From Diadema setosum (lineage: Eukaryota; Echinodermata; Echinoidea; Diadematoida; Diadematidae), in assembly GCA_033980235.1 (NCBI GenBank), contig CM067072.1:23573192-23637191 (forward strand): a stretch of 64,000 nucleotides of DNA, read 5' to 3'. This document shows, one piece after another, positions 12,001 to 24,000 of this stretch. The notes below the pieces were generated by a model. The model worked only from the letters and a program-made list of their open reading frames with translations. It ran no database searches and was not told the DNA's origin. Position numbers and translations under genes: made by a program. Numbering within the stretch: the first letter of the stretch is position 1; every line of letters begins with the position of its first letter.

Positions 12001-15000
12001 TATGTGTACCTGCACTCTTTAATAGACAATTATAGCAAACCCAGTTCGTGGAAAGTGAACATTCAAGATATTTCTGACAAACCTGTTATTTCGATATTTT
12101 GCCAGTTATGTGAAACTGTCATCACACATTGTCAAGACATTGTACTATACACCTATTGGGAGAATCATGCATTATGGCGGAGGCATCAGTCGCCGTAGCG
12201 ACATTTCTAGTTATACTTACAGAGTACTTACAGGAGATACCCCTCAACCTCAAATTTGTAATCTGCTCTTGATATTATTGTTCACTAACCATACGTGAGA
12301 TGATGAAATAGTATACAAATAATGACTGCTATGAGGGGCACAGTTAAAATTATGGGCCCAAGGTGATGTGAAAACCATAACTATGCCCGGAGCGAAGATG
12401 AGGGCATAGTTATGGTTTTTACATCACTGAGGGCCTACATAATTTTAACTGTGCCCAGAATATCAAGCTGTCATTATTTGTTTTATATACCGAAAATATA
12501 GAGTCCGAAATATAGATACCGAAAATACAATGTATAGATTCTAGTCTCTTTTACAGCACTCGTAATCAATGCTGATTGACAGCGCGGCGGTCGTATCAAT
12601 GGTGCGTACAAATGAGTGATCTATGTGTACGGGGTTGCGACTGTCTCCAAACCTATTTACAGGGCACAGTTGATTCTATGCCCCGGGCACAGTAAATCAT
12701 GACGTCATTTTGATCAAAAATAGGGCACAGCTATTTTCATGACTCCACTTTTAACCAATCAGCTGAGAGGAATCTATATATGAGGTATATAATGCATCAT
12801 ATCACACTTTCAAGTATGACTTTAATCCATTTTAAATCCATTTCTCCATTTTTGTTTCTCGTTTTTAAAAATCTTTGCAGGGAAGCAATGGACGATGCAC
12901 ATGAACTCAACCCACTGCTCGGCCAGGTCTGCATCTATGTGGCACAGGATTGCACAGGTGTGTAGGTGGTAGACGTAATGAAGGACGCCCTCATGTCAAA
13001 GCAGTGTGTAATAGAGTTCAACCCTGTCATTATCATTTGCAATCTCTCCACACGCATTGTCTATAGCATTTTGAGGAGGTGGTCAACAGAACGTTTAGAG
13101 ATGCGGTAGCATGGGGATGTGGTTCCCCTGTGATTGAATCGATTTCCCTTCACTGCCCACCAGGGTACTCAAAAGCCACGACTAGCCCGGGCTAGCTAGA
13201 ATAGAATCACATGTTCCTGTCACTAAGTATGCACATTAAAGCCATATGCTATTTATTAAATTCATGAAATTCTTGCGTCGAGATGCTTTCATTGCAACTG
13301 ATTGACAAATTGCCGGCATCGACGTAAATAAGCACTGAATTGATCAATGTTTTAGTAGTAGCCATGATAAAAAATCACGCAGTACCCGCTGCATGCTATG
13401 AGGATTGGAACCAACACGTGCTGTCGGGCGAAAGCTCAGTGGTCTAGTGGATATGACGCCTGTCCGGTGATCAGGAGGTCGTGGGTTCGAATCCCGCTCG
13501 ATTATGTACGCCCATGATTTTTTATCATGGCTACTACTAAAACACTGATCAATTCAGTGCTTATTTACGTCGATGCAGGGCAATTTGTCAATCAGTCGCA
13601 ATGAAAGCATCTCGACGGAAGAATTTCATGAATTTGATAATTACGCAGTACTCGCTGCATGGTATAAGGATTGGAACCAACACTTGCTGTCGGGCGAAAG
13701 CTCGGTGGTCTAGTGGAGATGACGCCTGTCCGGTGATCAGGAGGTCATGGGTTCGAATCCCGCTCGAGTATGTACACCCATGATTTTTTATCATGGCTAC
13801 TACTAAAATACTGATCAATTCAGTGCTTATTTACGTCGATGCAGGGCAATTTGTCAATCAGTTGCATATGCTATTTGGTAACATTCGACTCTGGGGGAGA
13901 TTCTTCGGCTGTGTGTGAACTGACATAGAAAGCAGTATATATACAAAGTCATGTAAAGCTATACACAGTTCCTTCTTAGGGGATTGGCATATCCAAATCG
14001 GGCCAGTCTTCCTACGGCATATTATCCTCACACAAATGGGTCTTTATCTGTAAGGAGGAATCAGATAAATTATGGGTTGAAAACAAAGATGACATGTTGG
14101 GTAAATATGTTACAGCATTCATTACAGGGTGAAAAGACAAGATGCTGTATGAAATACATACCTGTAAATCAAAGCCGAGTTGTAAAGAGTGTCTGTCTCT
14201 GAAACTTATCTTGTTCCTTTGCATGAATAAAGAACATTCACTATTAGTTTTTTTTTGTCCCCGCCGAACGAGTTCGAGCAGGGGACTATGAAACGGGTTC
14301 CGTACGTGTGTGTGTCCGTGCGTCCGTGCGTCCGTCCGTCCGTCCGTGCGTCCGTCCGTGTGTGCGTCCGTGTGTGATCAAAATGTTCAATTTGCTACTT
14401 CTCTGTCATTTATGAGCCAATTTTGATTCTGTTTGCTTTATATGATAGCACTACATGGGAGCTTTAAAACTTCTACACAGAATTTCAGTTGTGACCTTTG
14501 ACCTTGACCTTTGACCTATATTGTACATTTTGCTACAAAATGCTACTCCTTCGCCATTTCTAACCCGATTTCGATTCCGTTTGCTTTATGTGATGGCACT
14601 AGGTGAGGGCTTCAAAACTTCTACACAGAATTTTGACCTTTGACTTCTTTGACCTTTGACCTTGATTTTTGACCTATATTGTACATTTTGCTACAAAATG
14701 CTACTCCTTCGCCATTTCTAACCCGATTTCGATTCCGTTTGCTTTATATGATGGCACTAGTTGAGGGCTTCAAAACTTCTACACAGAATCTTGACCTTTG
14801 ACTTCTTTGACCTTTGACCTTGTTTTTGACCTATATTGTGCATTTTGCTACAAAATGCTACTCCTTCGCCATTTCTAACCCGATTTCGATTCCGTTTGCT
14901 TTATGTGATAGCACCAGGTGAGGGCTTCAAAACTTCTACACAGAATTTTGACCTTTGTCTTCTTTGACCTTTGACCTTGATTTTTGACCTATATTGTACA

Positions 15001-18000
15001 TTGGCTACAAAATGCTGCTCCTTCGCCATTTCTAACCCAATTTCGATTCCATTTGCTTTATGTGACGGCACTAGGTGAGGGCTTCAAAACTTCTACACAG
15101 AATTTTGACCTTTGACTTCTTTGACCTTTGACCTTGATTTTTTACCTATATTGCACATTTTGTTACAAAATGCTACTTCCGGCAGGGACATATATTACGC
15201 ACCGCGTAATTTCTACTTTTCCTTGTTTTTTTTTTTTGCAAAAAAGCAAAGTTTAGGCAAAGACCCCCCCCCCCCCCCCAAGAAAAAAATGCCATTTATC
15301 TCTCAGGACAAGGGGAATATTAGTACAAGTAATATTAGTAAGCCCATGGGAGCAAAGCTTATGTTTTCTAGCCGCTGTCACATTGGCAGAATTTTGTGAA
15401 GTTAATAAGTTCTCAAAGTTTTGCTAGTGTGACCAGTCCATTACCTGTGTGCACTGGTGCCTCCTAAGTGCATGCTCTTTGGGATGTAAGTGTGTGCATA
15501 GTGGACAAAACGATCAATATAGACTGTAAGACGGCATGAGCTCTCTTCTTTGTTGCATGTGTGCACTAGTGAGCCAATCTTCGAGATTGTTATATCAAGT
15601 AATGAAGCTTTGGCTGCCGAAGGGAACGATGCGCAAATTTTGCAAAGAGTTCTCAAACTTCAACTTCAAGAAGTTTTGCCAGTGTGACCACGGCTAATGA
15701 CATTATCATTTGTTATCAAAAATCACTTGATTTAATGAAAAACGTTTCAGTGGTATCAAAATTCAAAATTTAATTGAATTGTATAAAATGTGACTGCCCA
15801 GCTCAAAACCCACAAAAAGTTGCAGATTAGGATTTTCTGTTGTGGACCAAAATATGTCATTTGGGTTGTCTGACTCAAATTTTGGTAGCTTGTCTTACCT
15901 GAAGAGTGTTAATCTTTTCTCCTGCTGTCAAATTTGGCCACTTAAAACTAAATTGAAATCATTTAATATGACCATAACACATACTTTCACAGTTGACTCA
16001 CATACATGTACTCCTATTTTCTCAACAGTGTACAAACAAGATGTGATTGACCTGTGCAGGAGTAAGTCCCAAAAGTTGTTGCAGCCTGTCTACAAGGACG
16101 TCTGCACAGAGCGCAGTCAACCAATTCGGTGCGTCGCCAGCAGCAAGGATCAGGCCCGCACATCGGGACTGCACCATCAACAGCTCCAGCGATCCAGTCC
16201 AGCTTCCAAAGACCATCCGCAGAGTACTACTTCCAGCCTGGAATCCAGTCGGAGAGTTGGCTCGAGGCTTGCCCATGGCTCTCCGCAGGGACCCGGTCTG
16301 TATGGCATGTCCGCAATGGCAGGGAGGCTAGAACCTCCTGCAGGCAGTGGCAAGGACTCCTCTTGTGAGCTTACAAGTACTAGTACTAATCACTCTGACA
16401 GAGACAGTCCAAGCAATTTTGATACAGGTGCAGGGACTCCTGGCATTGAGCCAGGATTCAGTAAAGGAGAGGACAATACAATATTGCCCTCGAGGACTAG
16501 TCCTGACATCCATTCAGGTTTGCCCACTGGCGAACATGGTGAGAGCGAGACAAGTTCCTGTAGTAGAACACAACCTGAGACAGGGACATCACAGGACATT
16601 CTCCTAGACCCTGGTGATGCAGTTCACAGCACGGTGGATGATGAGAGACACAGAAATGTGGAGATGGAGGATATGTCCAACTTTTCCAGTCCTGTGGATG
16701 AGGATAACGAGGTCTTTGAGCTGGACGATGGGTTGCAGGGGAAGTCGGCACTCTCTCAACAAGAGGAAGCAAAGGAACTCAAAGCAGTCTTGGAGAAGCC
16801 TCCCATGGCGCCATCAGAGAACACCTCAAGACATTTGCCATTGCACTCTGATGATCCTTGTTCAAGCCAAGGAAGTAGCAGCAGCGACGCGTTCACCCGA
16901 GGTGAAAGTGTCGCCCAGGACCAGCGGACCAGGTCAAGGACTGGGTCTTCGGCAGAGGGCGAGAAACCATGGTGCGCCGTTGTGATCTTGGTACCGGTCA
17001 GGCTCGGAGGAGACGAGGTGAATCCTGTCTACGTCAGAGCAATCCAGTCCCTGTTCACCCTGGAGAGCTGCCTAGGGATCATTGGAGGAAAACCCAAGCA
17101 CTCGCTCTTCTTTGTTGGTTTTCAGGGTGAGATAACATTTCAGTGTACTATATTTGTCACATGTCACTACTGAATCCAGTCTGATGATGCATTTATTCAT
17201 GAGATGTAATATACCTCAACATTCAAGTCTTAAAGTGATGGTTTTACATTATCAGCTGTTCATGTAGGGTTTGTAGTTGGTTGTCACGAACTTCCAAACT
17301 TCATAATTGATATCAGTGTAGATGCTGTATATTATCATTCATAGTTTCTGCAAACATTTGTTTTATTGTATATGGCATCAGTTAATATTCTTTTGATATG
17401 TACCTGTGTCTGAAAGTCCTTACAATCTTCTCTTCTTGTATGCATTGGCAGAGGAGAAACTGATCCACTTGGACCCCCACTACTGCCAACAGGTGGTCGA
17501 CATGAGGAGTAGGGATTTCCCCCTCTGGGTATGTACACCGTATCCCAATATCACAGCCATCTACGCTTCCTAGTCTGGCTAGCAGGCTTTTGCATGATAT
17601 TTTTTTTTTTTGAACTCATTCAAGTCATAACTTGATTGGATAGTATTTCTATGTTGCAAAGACTTTGATTTGCCCCTCTTGTTTTAATGGCATTTCCGGT
17701 ATGCTGTATTAGATAGTCACAGTGCCACATATATTGCCTCGTCCTTCTCTCTCAATCAGTATCATGGTTTGTGTGACCTTTGACCTAGCAGTCAACCTGT
17801 GAAATGCATTTTTTTGCTTTGAGAGTTATGAAATAGTTTTAAATGATGATAAGTTGCGCATATATATGAATGACCAGGTATTTTCATTGAAATTTTCTTT
17901 ACTTCCCTGATATTTCTTTTCTTTTCTTTTCTTTTTGTTTTTGCTGGCCTTCTTAAATAAGTGGCTATAACTTCCCCATCAAATAGAGTCTCATTGAAAT

Positions 18001-21000
18001 TATCAGCTACTGAAAAACGGCTTGAATAAATCATTAATACATTAAGTACTCAGCATAAAGAGAGTGGATGGGGACATTTTCTGTCAACCACATAAAAAAA
18101 AAAAAAAATGTCTACGGTGTATATCCTGCATGAAGGCATTGATTATGTCTTAGATGCATTCAGTTCAGAAAGCATTCACGTTGGTGCTTATATTGTATTC
18201 AAGTTTGAGCCACAAATATTCTTCACCTGCTTACAACAGCGTGGGTGTAACCAACCCCTTCAGTTTGCATAACTGTATGTCATTCCTTGAGAAACAGATA
18301 ATTAGCTTGTGAACTTACACACCCCCATCTCAGAAAACCTTGTACTGCTGAACCAGCACTAAGCTCAGTAAGCTTCAGGTCATTTTTTTTGTGTCTTGAA
18401 TATGATGCACAATGAAAACAAGCATCGGAAATGTCTAAGTTGTGTATATGGAAAAGTCATTCTGTGCAAAGGTCAGACCAAATAAGATGCAAGGGTGTGA
18501 CTATCATTGAACTAAAGGAAGAAAGAGAGGGGGAGGGGCAAGGAGGGAGGGAATAAGCGTGAGAAGGAGAGAGACAATATTAATAGAAAGAAGAGAGAAA
18601 TATAGGAAGGGAGAGATGGAGAGAGAGAGAAGGAACAAGCAGGAGTGGAGGGAGAGAGAGAGAGAGAGAGAGAATCACATGATGGTGAGAGAGAAGATAG
18701 AGGAGTCTGTCGGCACGGCAACAGGAATAGTAGTCTGTGGCCAGGAAATGTACGGTGATGATGGAATCACTTCCATGATGTAGTCTACAGTGTGTAGTTC
18801 TCCATGTGAATGTGAGAAATGGGTGTTTGAGTATGGGACATGCAAAGGTGAACACACCACAGACCAAGGGGGCATTTCATGAAGCATTTGGGTCGGATAC
18901 TTTTCTGACAAACTGTTACAAGCTACCGAAATCCTTGCATCTGGGGAGCATTTCATGAAGCATTTTGTCTGACAACTTTGTCAGACAAATTTGCTCTCAG
19001 CAAATCAGATGCAAGGATTTCGGTAGCTTGTAACAGTTTGTCAGAAAAATATCCGACCAAAATGCTTCATGAAATGCCCCCCTGATTTGCTGAGAGCAAA
19101 TTTGTCTGACAAAGTTGTCAGACAAAATGCTTCATGAAATGCCCCCCTGTCCTTGTATAGTGTAAAGTGTTTGGCAGCTTCAAAATTGAATGCTGTTACA
19201 TGTTGTCTAATACAGTTGAACCTCTCGTATCCGGACAAGTCGGGACCGGGGCTCATCCGGATAAGGGATTTGGCCGGATACGGGAGACTCAATGCTTTAT
19301 ACATGTACATACCGTATAATAGAGCTCTATGGTACATACACATACACATGTACTGATGTAGCCCATTGTAGTACCACATGTAGTAATGTGTATACTGCGA
19401 CCTTTTCATTGTTACACTCAGTAACAGACCCCAAAATAGAGCCGCGAGGTTCATGTTTGCAAGCGGAAATCATTTTCTTTTATAAATTCCTGGGATGATT
19501 TACCTAAATAATTATTAAGAAATGTATCAAGTATATGTAATTCATGTGTGTTTCCTCCCGTAATTATTAAAAAAAGATTAAAAAAATCACGGCGAGATTG
19601 CGTCCGGATAATAGAGAGATCCGGATAAAGGGAGGCCGGATAATAGAGGTTCAACTGTACATCAATTTTAGTGCCAAACTGTTCTGAATTCTGTTCAGTC
19701 ATTCACTGTGCATAATCACTCGTAGCTACATATATACGTATGTAATTGTTTGTTTAAATCAATGAGCACTATTGATGTTTGTGAAATGTGATACCATGCC
19801 ATCCCTCCCAGAAAAGAAAATATATAGCGCAAACAGAAGAAAAATAAATCAAAGAAAATGTATCTTACAGGTTATTGAAGTATTGGTAAACATAACAATA
19901 GATATGAATTTATGATACCATCCATGCTTATTCAGAATAAGAAAAGAATGAGAAGCATGGTAGCTGATATTGCAGGGGCAACAAAATTAACCAAAGTTGC
20001 ATAGAGGTATATGTACATGTACATTGTACCTGTATATGTATATCACAATCTTCTTTGGCCAAATATATGTTCTATATCTTGCAGTAAATCAAATAGGATC
20101 GTGCAAATATAAGTTCAAAAAAAAAAAGTTTTTAAGTAAGTGATAATGGCATGTAAAGATGATTTATATCAAGCAATGTAACAGTAGAGATATTTTCAGA
20201 GGTTAAGATGGAAGTTAAGCCTTTGAAATATAGATCAAAGAATTTGCAAGATGCACATCAAATGGGTGGTAATTAACACTTTCCACATGGGAAGCAGTTG
20301 TGCCATGTATTTTGTTGGGAATCATGGTATCTTGGAGGGAACGGGTTAATAGTTTATGAGTCACCTTATCCCAGGCAGTATCTCTTATCTTTGGCTCATC
20401 TTCTACTCCCCATGTATAGGGCTACACATAATACCATCAATGGGTACATTGGTCATCTTTTATAGATACAGACATTTGTATTGGTCTATATTTTAATGTA
20501 GATCAAATGAAAGGTTAAACACATACCTCTAAAGTTGGGAATGCTGTTCAGAAACAATATCATAGCTGGTTTACTTTTTGGAACTCATCTCTTGCCTCTG
20601 TTCTGAGAAAACATTACTTGACTTGATGGTTTTGACTTTGATGGCTTGATGGGAAAATCCAGAAAGGAGAGAGAATAGTTGGGGTTTTTGACTTTGTGCA
20701 TTCTCTATATTTCGTATGGGTGGAACTTGAAAACTATGTTTAATCTGTGCATGTTAAACAAAAGTTCAGCAGACAGACCTACTGGTTATGACAGTCAGTG
20801 GTACATGCTGCATATGCAAGGTAGTGTGCATGACTCAGCCATGTTTGGTTGGGTCACCGGGCTCAGCTGATGTGTGTCAGAATAGAGTCAAGGGAATGAG
20901 ACATAGTGAGGTGACCAATTCACACTCACCTTTGTCACTGCCTGGGATTAGGGACCCCTGCCTAGGTGTCTGTCTTCTTTAGGAACAGCCACTGTGAAGA

Positions 21001-24000
21001 GAGTTGTCTTACCTCAGCTGTGCTACTGATGATCCTTTCAGTTTCAGAATTACAGACCATTTGTGCCTGTAGTCAAGCTTTTTTAAGAGGATGTTTTTAG
21101 ATATGTGTATTTTATCGTAAAGGCATCTGACATTCACCATTTTTTTTTCACTAGTTTGTCTTGTTTTGTTGGTATTTTCCATTCCATAATGCAGAGCGGT
21201 TGCTTACAACAATGTAGAGCACAGACTTTTATGTGAAGCATACTGGTATACAAATTTGGCTCAAGTTTGGAGTATTATGAAAGCAAAAGCTGCCGTGAGA
21301 GCATATTGATTTCAATCTAATATTTGAAGTGAGAAAGATATTGAATTTGTGTGGCTGTTCTTTGTTTGTTTGTATGTTTGGTTTTTTTTAACCTTCTTGA
21401 CTGATTGAAGCATCTTTTGGTTAATAAGTAAATTATAGCCTCAAATATTTGGCCAATTTGTGATGCAAAGTCAGATTAAACTAGAAAAGCACTCAGAGAG
21501 TGCAGACCTCCACCAAGCAGCTTATTTCCATCCATACACGCATGCTGAAAATCGCTCAATATCCCAATAAAGAAGCCTTGTGTTTTACCTCAAGATCATC
21601 AGCTGCCTGCTGCGCGGTGCCTCGAGCAGAGATCGTGCTTTAGATAGTGCACATATGCAAACCTCAATACGCACAGCTTGAACTTCCAAGTTCATTGACC
21701 CTATGTGCCAAAAGATTTAAAAATTCATAAAAATCTGCAGATCACTACCAACATTTACTCACCTGTTCCTTGTGTCATTATCAACTTTTCTTGTAAGTTG
21801 CATCCCAATCTGTTTACAACTTTTCAGTTTATTTTGCAAACAGACAGACAGGCAAGCAATCAACGCTGACAAAAAAATAACCTCCTTGGCGGAGGTAATT
21901 AATAAATACAAAGTGTAACTGGTTTAAAGGTCTAGCTTTAGCTGTTGGGTTTCCCTGTGATTAGACAACACTGGCTACAATTATGTAGCTATCATTAGCA
22001 GAACATTGACTTGAGGTCTAAAAGGCATTCAGCAGTTACAGACAATCTACTGTCGAGCCATGAAGACAAAATTGCTTTGCTCAGAAATTTATCACAAAAA
22101 AGTTAGCACGTTTTTCAACATTTCTTTTCATCTAACATTACAAATGAGAAAGCAGCTGACCCAACTGTAGTTATTGAATAAAGATATACTGTTAGGCTGA
22201 TTTATTTCTGCTTACTGTACAATGTTCCCAAGGTTTGCCATTTGAATCTATTTGTGATATAGAATTTTAAAGGACTTACTGCATCTGTGAGCTATTGACA
22301 CAAGACAGAACAATCATTATTTACTCATTGCCTCTGAATGTGTCTCAAAGCATGTGAATAGAGTCCTAGTCAGCGAGATGTAAAATCAAATGGTGGTCCC
22401 ATACATTGTTCAACAGAATATCCAGTGTGCTGCCACAAGAGGGCACCCTTCAGAGTGTATCCCCCTTCAAAATTGTAGATGTACATGAGAGCACTGTGGT
22501 AATCCAACCTTGTTCAACAAATTTTGTGCATTACATGTTAAGTACAAAAGTGGCAATTAAAAAAAAAAAAAGAAATACCTTTCTGTGCCAAAATAAAATG
22601 TATTGAACTCTTCACTGTGTAGAATGAAATGGAATGATATGAAATAAAATCAAATGAAATCAAATCCAAAGCTCACAAATATTAATTCCCCCTATGTTGT
22701 CCATGCCAGTAAATCTTGAGGAATTTTTTGTCTTTCTTCTCAGTCATTCCACTGCATGTCTCCCCGTAAGATGAGCATCAGCAAGATGGACCCAAGCTGC
22801 ACGGTGGGCTTCTACATCAGGACAGAAAAGGAATTTGAGAGCTTCTGCGATGTCATCAGCAGTGTGAGTCTGACCCCCGAGGCCCTTTTCTTTATATCAA
22901 CCCGTTTAGGATGAGTCCCGAATATATTAGTTTTAAAACTTGCACTGATTGTAAGTATCTCTAAGAAACAGACCTCAGCTCAGGTTTCTTCTGTAGACAA
23001 TCTCAGGGCACTTCAAACCCAACTACCAAATGTACATTGCATGTTCTGCCAAAGTTGGTCAAAATTTACTGTTGGGCAAGTGAAATATAGTCCTGTTTTC
23101 CCAGTTTGGCAACTATTACTGTGCCCTGCTGTGAAAGAAAAAAAAAAAAGAATAAGACATGAACACATTGTCCAGTTATCAAAATGAAACACTGAGTTTT
23201 GGTCATCATCATCTATTTTGCAAATTATACTCTCACTTGTATTTTGCCACACTTATGTATACCAGTTCTAGGGCTTTCTGCAGGAACCCCTCCCCCTTCA
23301 CTCATGCTGTTGTTGTTTCACCCTTTTCCTTTTCTTCACCTTTGTATTGTTCCTGATCTTGCTTGATGTTGCCTCCCTATTCATCTGTACCCATCCCATG
23401 TTGCCCTGTATAATCCTTGGGATAATTACTGGTCTTACCTCTCCCTTTTGTTTGCTCATCCCTTTGCTTTAATCCCCCCTTACCTGTTTGGCTCCCTGTT
23501 TGACACCTAACCCTATTTACCCCTTTTGTTTTCTTTGTTCTGTTTCCTTAATAGCCCCTCCCAGACAGTACACTTTGTGTGTAGTTCATTATGTGCTTAC
23601 TGTAATATCCTGTATGTTTGTCATTTGGCCTCTGGCAAAGATTCTGCTAGCATCAAAAGCTCGGGGCCCATTTTGACTCTACTGCAAATTATAGTACTGC
23701 TAATACATTTACAGTGTACCTAGCATGGATCTATCTTTTGGTCAGGCAAGTGGTTACCAGTATGGCTAACCATTTCGACCATTGTTTTGAATCCACTGAC
23801 ACATGCGAAAAGAAAGAAAAAATGGAATAAAAGAACTTCACAATTCTTTCCACAGATGGGTTAATAGATCAAATCTATGATAGGCATTGCAGTTATCAAA
23901 AAAACACGTAGCAAAAGTATCAAAGTGTAAATAACAGACATAGGTTTTGTTCACGAATGCATACAGACAGCTACAAATTCATTATTCTTCTCAATCAAAC

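Larger units (their letters stand above)
8848..12210 (+). mobile_element. Helentron-type (HINE-like) non-autonomous element, interrupted by a transposon
   Basis: At the 5' side ATGCCTCCGCCACGAAGTGG, itself part of a head palindrome, is followed by (CCGTACGT)n. At the 3' side TGGCGGAGGCAT is the inverted partner of the 5' end. It is followed by the hairpin GTCGC-CGTA-GCGAC (12189-12202) and ATTTCTAG. The same 3' end occurs in the element at 62687-63547. The core (10944-11880) is a roughly 150-bp tandem repeat rich in AGGTCA. A 1.96-kb element (8979-10943) is inserted at the end of the CCGTACGT tract. No protein-coding frame is credible. Lies in an ATG4 intron. Confidence 0.7.
13255..13864. mobile_element. 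Foldback element with two tRNA-like cores and 12-bp TSD
   Basis: The element is flanked by identical CATATGCTATTT at 13243-13254 and 13865-13876. Its left arm contains GATTGACAAATTGCC, CGACGTAAATAAGCACTGAA and TAGTAGCCATGATAAAAAATCA. The reverse complement of this arm follows the first tRNA-like core (13508-13640) and recurs, truncated, after the second core (13777-13864). The two core-plus-right-arm units are direct repeats of each other. A 12-bp target duplication is typical of LINE-type retroposition rather than of cut-and-paste MITEs. Confidence 0.7.

Noticed and set aside
13433..13763. Two functional tRNA genes
   Set aside because: A and B boxes are good, but acceptor and D stems do not pair properly and the anticodon loop is atypical. 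They are embedded in a repeated foldback element.
10944..15180. CRISPR-like array
   Set aside because: The repeats are long, diverged, contiguous tandem units in animal DNA, without unique spacers of constant size.
18559..18783. Arg/Glu-rich plus-strand ORF
   Set aside because: A translation artefact of the purine tract.
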